Shown: positions 5,579 to 8,919 of the stretch, one piece after another | Layout of the letters: every line of letters begins with the position of its first letter | How positions within the stretch are numbered: position 1 is the stretch's first letter | Notes under the pieces: model-generated | Seen by the model: the letters and a program-made list of their open reading frames with translations, nothing else | Databases searched by the model: none | Told to the model about the DNA's origin: nothing | Translations under genes and position numbers: made by a program | Origin: Bacillota bacterium | GTDB taxonomy: Bacteria; Bacillota; Clostridia; Acetivibrionales; DTU013 | Assembly (NCBI GenBank): GCA_023409615.1 | Contig: JAEYRF010000134.1 | Location: forward strand, 1 to 8,919 | DNA length: 8,919 nt | Direction of reading: 5' to 3'

Positions 5579-6517
5579 ATGTTTAGAAAAAAAATATTAA
5601 TTATCGACGATACAGATCTTATGATAAGGCTCACAAAGGATATACTGACAGAGAATGGTTATGAAGTTGTGTCTGCCAATAATGGGATTGACGGAATCAA
5701 GATGGTAATGGCAGAGAAGCCTGACTTATTGCTTCTAGATGTAGTTATGCCCGGAATTGATGGTTTTGAGGTCTGTAAAATGCTCAGACAGGATGAAAGT
5801 AACAACTTGATGCCGATTATTATGCTTACGGCACAGGGCAATGAGGAGGACAAGCTCACCGGCCTTGAACTGGGGGCTGACGATTATATTACCAAGCCGT
5901 TCAATCCCCGTGAACTGATCAGCAGAGTTAGAAATACACTGATTCGTATCGAAAGAAACAGATGGGCGAATCCGTTGACAGGACTGCCGGGGAACACCGA
6001 GATACAATCGGAGATTAACTACAGAATCGCAAAAGAATTGTTATTTTCGGTACTATATCTGGATGTGGACAATTTCAAGGCATATAATGATGCCTATGGG
6101 TTTGCCAGAGGCGATACAGCAATTAAATTGATTGCAGATATTCTGCTGGACATTGTGCCTGCTTTCGGCTTACAGAGCGATTTTATCGGGCACATTGGCG
6201 GAGATGATTTTGTAGTAATCACTACCCCCGAATATGTAGATGACATATGCGATAACATAATAAAGGAATTTGACGAGAGAGTACCGGAGCTCTATTCGGA
6301 ATCCGACAGAAAAGCCGGATTTATCAGTACTGCCAATCGGAAGGGATATATCATCAGGTATCCGATTATGACCATTTCAATTGCAGCCGTGTCCAATGAG
6401 TTCAGAGTATTGTATAACCATATACAGGTTGGAGAACTCGCAGCGGAACTGAAGAAAAAGGCTAAATCAATTACCGGAAGCGTATATCTGAAGGATATGC
6501 GACGACAAAAGCAATAG
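5579..6517 (+). CDS. Response regulator: receiver domain + divergent GGDEF (GGDDF) domain
   Basis: The protein has 312 residues. The receiver domain (about 4-122) is complete: D10/D11, phospho-acceptor D54 in LLLDVVMPG, T84, and K106 in TKPF. The GGDEF-like domain (about 130-305) begins with NPLTGLPGN and keeps DVDNFKAYNDAYG, with metal-site D162 or D164 and base-contacting N170/D171. The signature is GGDDF (207-211), so Asp replaces the usual catalytic Glu. The residue two before it is His205 instead of the common Arg, and the RxxD inhibitory site is absent (LQSD at 198-201). It may make cyclic dinucleotide poorly, use a different chemistry, or bind nucleotide as a sensor. GGAG ends 7 bases before the ATG at 5579. 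It is the first of three tightly packed genes, so its output probably acts with the membrane and HEAT-like proteins. No kinase lies beside it. Confidence 0.9.
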   Translation: MFRKKILIIDDTDLMIRLTKDILTENGYEVVSANNGIDGIKMVMAEKPDLLLLDVVMPGIDGFEVCKMLRQDESNNLMPIIMLTAQGNEEDKLTGLELGADDYITKPFNPRELISRVRNTLIRIERNRWANPLTGLPGNTEIQSEINYRIAKELLFSVLYLDVDNFKAYNDAYGFARGDTAIKLIADILLDIVPAFGLQSDFIGHIGGDDFVVITTPEYVDDICDNIIKEFDERVPELYSESDRKAGFISTANRKGYIIRYPIMTISIAAVSNEFRVLYNHIQVGELAAELKKKAKSITGSVYLKDMRRQKQ

Positions 6518-6529
6518 GAGATATCAATT

Positions 6530-7144
6530 ATGAAACAATATTTTCGAACAGGCGGAAAAATACTATATGATTATGTAATGTCGCTGGTCATTTTTATCGT
6601 CTTTCTATATCCATTTATCGGATTGGCAAAAGAAAACATATACACATGGCTTCCTTTATACTGTATCATAGTATTTCTTTTTACGTTCTTCCTTATTTAT
6701 TTCGATATGAAGGATTTGGCTATTAAAGAGAAAAAACCACAGTATAAGTTGAATCCTTATCCGCTTAAAGGGCTGATTTATGGGCTCGTTGCGATCATAC
6801 CGGTCGCAGTTGCAGCCGGTGTATTGTCACTGCTTCATTTTGAGAACAGTGTAGCAGACAGGATCAGGCATCTATCTGTTAACATACTTCTTGGGCCGAT
6901 GTACTTTATTATCGGATGGATGAAGGAATCCTTTTTTGGATATGTCATAGCTATACTCGTGATTCCAATTCTGGCAATGCTGGGATACCTGGCGGGACAC
7001 TTTGGCATCAATATCTTCAGGACTATTTTTAAGAAGAAAGAAGTTGTCCAGGAAAAGGGTTTCACAAAGAGCCCATGGAATCCGACTATAGATCAGAAGA
7101 AGACAGGGAAAAAGAAGAAAAAGAGCAGTTCAGGAGGGCAGTAA
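6530..7144 (+). CDS. Polytopic membrane protein with Lys-rich cytoplasmic tail, unknown function
   Basis: Not recognised as a named family. Of 204 residues, hydrophobic helices appear at about 15-32, 38-58, 80-102, 117-131 (short) and 136-156. A 36-residue basic tail (168-204) ends in a run of five lysines and a Ser/Gly segment. A charged loop (59-80, DMKDLAIKEKKPQYK) separates helices two and three. By the positive-inside rule the tail should face the cytoplasm. The ATG at 6530 has AGGAGAT 8 bases upstream and follows the previous stop by 12 bp. The 3' end contains the ribosome binding site of the next gene. Context suggests a membrane partner or effector for the response regulator. The basic tail could contact acidic lipids, nucleic acid or a partner protein; none of this can be decided from the sequence. 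Confidence 0.8.
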   Translation: MKQYFRTGGKILYDYVMSLVIFIVFLYPFIGLAKENIYTWLPLYCIIVFLFTFFLIYFDMKDLAIKEKKPQYKLNPYPLKGLIYGLVAIIPVAVAAGVLSLLHFENSVADRIRHLSVNILLGPMYFIIGWMKESFFGYVIAILVIPILAMLGYLAGHFGINIFRTIFKKKEVVQEKGFTKSPWNPTIDQKKTGKKKKKSSSGGQ

Positions 7145-7145
7145 G

Positions 7146-8009
7146 TTGAACAGGCAAGCCGAATTTTTTTTTGACAGTTACAGTTTGGCCGAAGAGGCAG
7201 CATATGATAATTATTTTAAGATAAATGAAGGAAATTACAACATAGACAACCACAAAAATGATAACACTATTGAGGCTTACCTGCAAAACGAGATTGGCAA
7301 ATGGCTATCAACGCCATCTGAGATGCTGGAGGACATGACTCCTGTAGAATTTCTGAATACTGTCCGCGGCCTGGAGCAATTGACAGAGATGTTCACTTAT
7401 GGTGCTGTTAAATGTGATAATGCTTTGCCTGAGATTTTTCTCAATAAATATAGGGATTATGGAGAAGATGCAATAAATACACTGCTTGGTATTATTACTC
7501 ACTGGCAGGCAGAGTGCAGTGAAGAAATGATGCTTGTGGCTGTTATGGCAGTAAAGCTGATGGGAAAGTGGAAGGTTAGCAGTGCGGCAGAGCCCCTAAT
7601 ACAGGTACTTGGTACAGGTAGTGATACTTGTGAACTAATGTTTGAAACCGTTACAGATGCACTGATATGCATAGGTATGCCGGCCTTGGACAGTATTTTG
7701 TCAGCACTCGATCATGGGTTGCATTCCCAGACTGCAATTGAATATCTTATTATGGCTTTGTCTGCAATTGGAAGAGAAAATCCTTCCGATAGAATTTATA
7801 AAAGTCTGAGGAATGTCTTTACACAATTAAGTAATAAAATCGCAGCAGCATCCTCTCTTGCGGATTATGGTGATGGCAAAGCAATCCCCGTGCTCCGTGG
7901 TTATCTGGAAAAGCATATTCATCAGATTGATGCACAGACATTTCATGAAATTGTCTCAGCCATTCGTTGTCTTGGTGGAAAGACAGACGATCTTGTATAT
8001 AAAAAATAA
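7146..8009 (+). CDS. HEAT-like alpha-solenoid protein, unknown function
   Basis: The start is TTG at 7146, one base after the previous stop. AGGAGGG at 7132-7138 sits 7 bases before it and there is no ATG until codon 60. The 287-residue product has no signal peptide or membrane segment. Residues 1-60 are acidic and Asn-rich. From about 66 on it is all helical, with repeated Ala/Leu-rich helix pairs at roughly 105-140, 146-172, 178-210, 216-240 and 245-277. AAEPLIQVLG and GKAIPVLRGYL are typical of PBS-lyase/HEAT-like repeats. Such solenoids usually serve as protein-binding scaffolds. Tight coupling to the membrane protein gene suggests that the two proteins form a complex, perhaps under the GGDDF response regulator. 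Nine consecutive T at 7164-7172 encode Phe7-9 and could slip. No catalytic motif is visible. Confidence 0.8.
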   Translation: MNRQAEFFFDSYSLAEEAAYDNYFKINEGNYNIDNHKNDNTIEAYLQNEIGKWLSTPSEMLEDMTPVEFLNTVRGLEQLTEMFTYGAVKCDNALPEIFLNKYRDYGEDAINTLLGIITHWQAECSEEMMLVAVMAVKLMGKWKVSSAAEPLIQVLGTGSDTCELMFETVTDALICIGMPALDSILSALDHGLHSQTAIEYLIMALSAIGRENPSDRIYKSLRNVFTQLSNKIAAASSLADYGDGKAIPVLRGYLEKHIHQIDAQTFHEIVSAIRCLGGKTDDLVYKK

Positions 8010-8069
8010 TTATTGATAACAGCTAATAGTGGGTGTAATATGGCCAACCCGTCTTCGAATATCCTAATA

Positions 8070-8083
8070 ACGAGTATACTTGT
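8070..8083. promoter_or_regulatory. Imperfect 14-bp palindrome overlapping a -10-like element before cwlD
   Basis: ACGAGTATACTTGT matches its own reverse complement at 12 of 14 positions and contains TATACT (8075-8080), a plausible -10. A good -35 is not present. TAACGA also recurs at 8068-8073 and 8083-8088. The 103-bp gap after the HEAT-like gene has no convincing terminator, so cwlD could have both its own regulated promoter and read-through from upstream. I could not fit a clean sporulation sigma-E or sigma-G promoter. Confidence 0.3.
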
Positions 8084-8112
8084 AACGAATTAGTATTGGG
8101 AGACGGAATAGT

Positions 8113-8829
8113 ATGATTATTGTCATGAGAAAATCCAATGTCATTTTGATAGGCTTGATTTTTGCTCTGCTTTTAGCTATCTACAGCCTGAATATGAATG
8201 CGGATACACAGGCTTCTACAGTTGCCGGTAAAGAGCAGAAGGAAAAAACCGTAATCATTGATGCGGGCCATGGGGGGGAGGATCCTGGCAAGATCAGCAA
8301 TTACAGTGATCTTAAGGAAAAAGATCTGAACCTTAAGGTTGCCTTTTTGGTCAAAGAGTTACTGGAAAACGACGGGTACACAGTCATTATGACACGCGAA
8401 GAGGATATACTTGCCTATAGCGAAGGCACAACAAACATTTATAATAAAAGACTTCAGGATCTTACCCGAAGAAAAGGCATCATGGATAACAGCGGTGCTC
8501 TGGCGGTTGTAAGCATTCACATGAATAGTTTTCAGGAAGCTCAATATTATGGTGCACAGACATTTTACCCGCCGAATTCAACAGATAGTTTAAAGCTGGC
8601 AACCTGTATCCAAGAAGCTATGAGGGAAAGTGTGGATAAAAGTAATAAGCGACAGCCTGCGGAAAAAAAGGACCCGATAGTAATATTGAAGAATCTGAAA
8701 ACACCTACGACCATTGTTGAATGTGGTTTCCTGTCAAATGCAGAAGAGGAGCAGAAACTGGCCACCGAGGAGTACCGGCAGAGAATTGCTGAAGCCATCA
8801 AAAAGGGGATAGACAACTATTTTAAATAA
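8113..8829 (+). CDS. cwlD: N-acetylmuramoyl-L-alanine amidase CwlD (spore cortex)
   Basis: The protein has 238 residues, the usual CwlD size. An uncleaved or signal-like hydrophobic helix spans 8-27 and places the enzyme outside the membrane. The Amidase_3 domain spans about 46-236. Zinc ligands are H53 in IIDAGHGGEDPG, E69 in KEKDLNLK, and H136 in VSIHMNS. The catalytic Glu is E203 in IVECGFLSN. CwlD removes the stem peptide from muramic acid in spore cortex peptidoglycan, giving the substrate from which PdaA makes muramic-delta-lactam, the mark read by germination lytic enzymes. ATG 8113 is chosen because GGGAG lies 10 bases upstream; the ATG four codons later has no site of its own. Seven consecutive G at 8272-8278 fall in the AGHGG codons. 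Its presence supports a spore-forming host. Another Amidase_3 enzyme is possible, but the length and bare domain fit CwlD best. Confidence 0.88.
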   Translation: MIIVMRKSNVILIGLIFALLLAIYSLNMNADTQASTVAGKEQKEKTVIIDAGHGGEDPGKISNYSDLKEKDLNLKVAFLVKELLENDGYTVIMTREEDILAYSEGTTNIYNKRLQDLTRRKGIMDNSGALAVVSIHMNSFQEAQYYGAQTFYPPNSTDSLKLATCIQEAMRESVDKSNKRQPAEKKDPIVILKNLKTPTTIVECGFLSNAEEEQKLATEEYRQRIAEAIKKGIDNYFK

Positions 8830-8840
8830 AGCTGTCTATC
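8800..8840 (-). terminator. Terminator of the convergent minus-strand gene, lying inside the 3' end of cwlD
   Basis: GATAGACA (8808-8815) and TGTCTATC (8833-8840) are perfect 8-bp inverted repeats with a 17-base AT-rich loop. On the minus strand the hairpin is followed by CCC and then TTTTT (8804-8800), as in an intrinsic terminator. On the plus strand no T-run follows, so it would serve cwlD poorly as a terminator but might protect its mRNA 3' end. Confidence 0.5.
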
Positions 8841-8919
8841 TCTGATGGACTACTGAAACAGTCGTCTCCTGCAGGCTTTCCATCTGCTCCTGATAGGATG
8901 ACCAGTCGCTGTATAGCTG
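8836..8919 (-). CDS. C-terminal end of an unidentified convergent gene (5' part beyond window)
   Basis: An open minus-strand frame enters from the right edge and gives 27 codons ending in TAG at 8838-8836. The peptide begins QLYSDWSSYQEQMESLQ and looks helical and Gln-rich. A frame this short can be open by chance. Support comes from the terminator-like hairpin directly after it on the same strand and from the absence of any other gene after cwlD. The stop is 6 bp from the cwlD stop. The family cannot be told from this fragment. Confidence 0.5.
   Translation of the reverse strand, partial: QLYSDWSSYQEQMESLQETTVSVVHQR

Noticed and set aside
5735..6007. Minus-strand 90-codon frame opposite the receiver domain
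   Set aside because: Antisense to conserved receiver codons; no ribosome binding site or family likeness.
8025..8055. GGGT/ACCC hairpin after the HEAT-like gene as a terminator
   Set aside because: Only four base pairs and no T-run on either side.

Overview
The window looks like chromosomal DNA from a spore-forming, low-to-moderate GC Clostridia member, most likely Lachnospiraceae-like. The case for this rests on four things: strong AGGAGG ribosome binding sites, several GTG/TTG starts, a spore-cortex amidase (CwlD), and TRAP transport genes paired with a YesM/YesN-type two-component system. No rRNA, tRNA, CRISPR array, insertion sequence or phage gene was seen.

The left half (1-5420) reads on the minus strand. 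In transcription order it holds: a small Cys-cluster protein with a histone-H1-like Lys/Ala-rich tail (5420-5166); a KdgF-type cupin (5122-4796); a YesM-type sensor histidine kinase (4709-3207); a TRAP/DctP-type solute-binding lipoprotein (3214-2213); a YesN-type response regulator with an AraC output domain (2198-612); and a second DctP lipoprotein that runs off the left edge (501-1). The kinase has its own good sigma-A-like promoter. Kinase, binding protein and regulator overlap or nearly touch, so they are probably one translationally coupled unit. The last DctP gene has its own extended -10 promoter embedded in inverted repeats, just after a weak terminator. My reading is that an extracytoplasmic binding protein presents a ligand to the kinase, the regulator is phosphorylated, and it switches on a TRAP uptake system whose first gene is the partial dctP. 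The KdgF-like cupin suggests the ligand is a uronate from pectin or a similar polymer. That is inference from context.

The right half (5579-8829) reads on the plus strand from a divergent AT-rich intergenic region. It holds a REC-GGDEF-like response regulator with a divergent GGDDF site, a Lys-tailed polytopic membrane protein, a HEAT-like alpha-solenoid protein, and then cwlD. The first three are tightly packed (12 bp and 1 bp gaps) and look like an uncharacterised signalling operon. cwlD follows after 103 bp. At the right edge the last codons of a convergent minus-strand gene appear, and its probable terminator lies inside the end of cwlD.

The best candidates for something undescribed are the REC-GGDDF/membrane/HEAT operon, the three-part kinase/binding-protein/regulator sensor tied to a KdgF cupin, and the zinc-knuckle plus H1-like-tail small protein.
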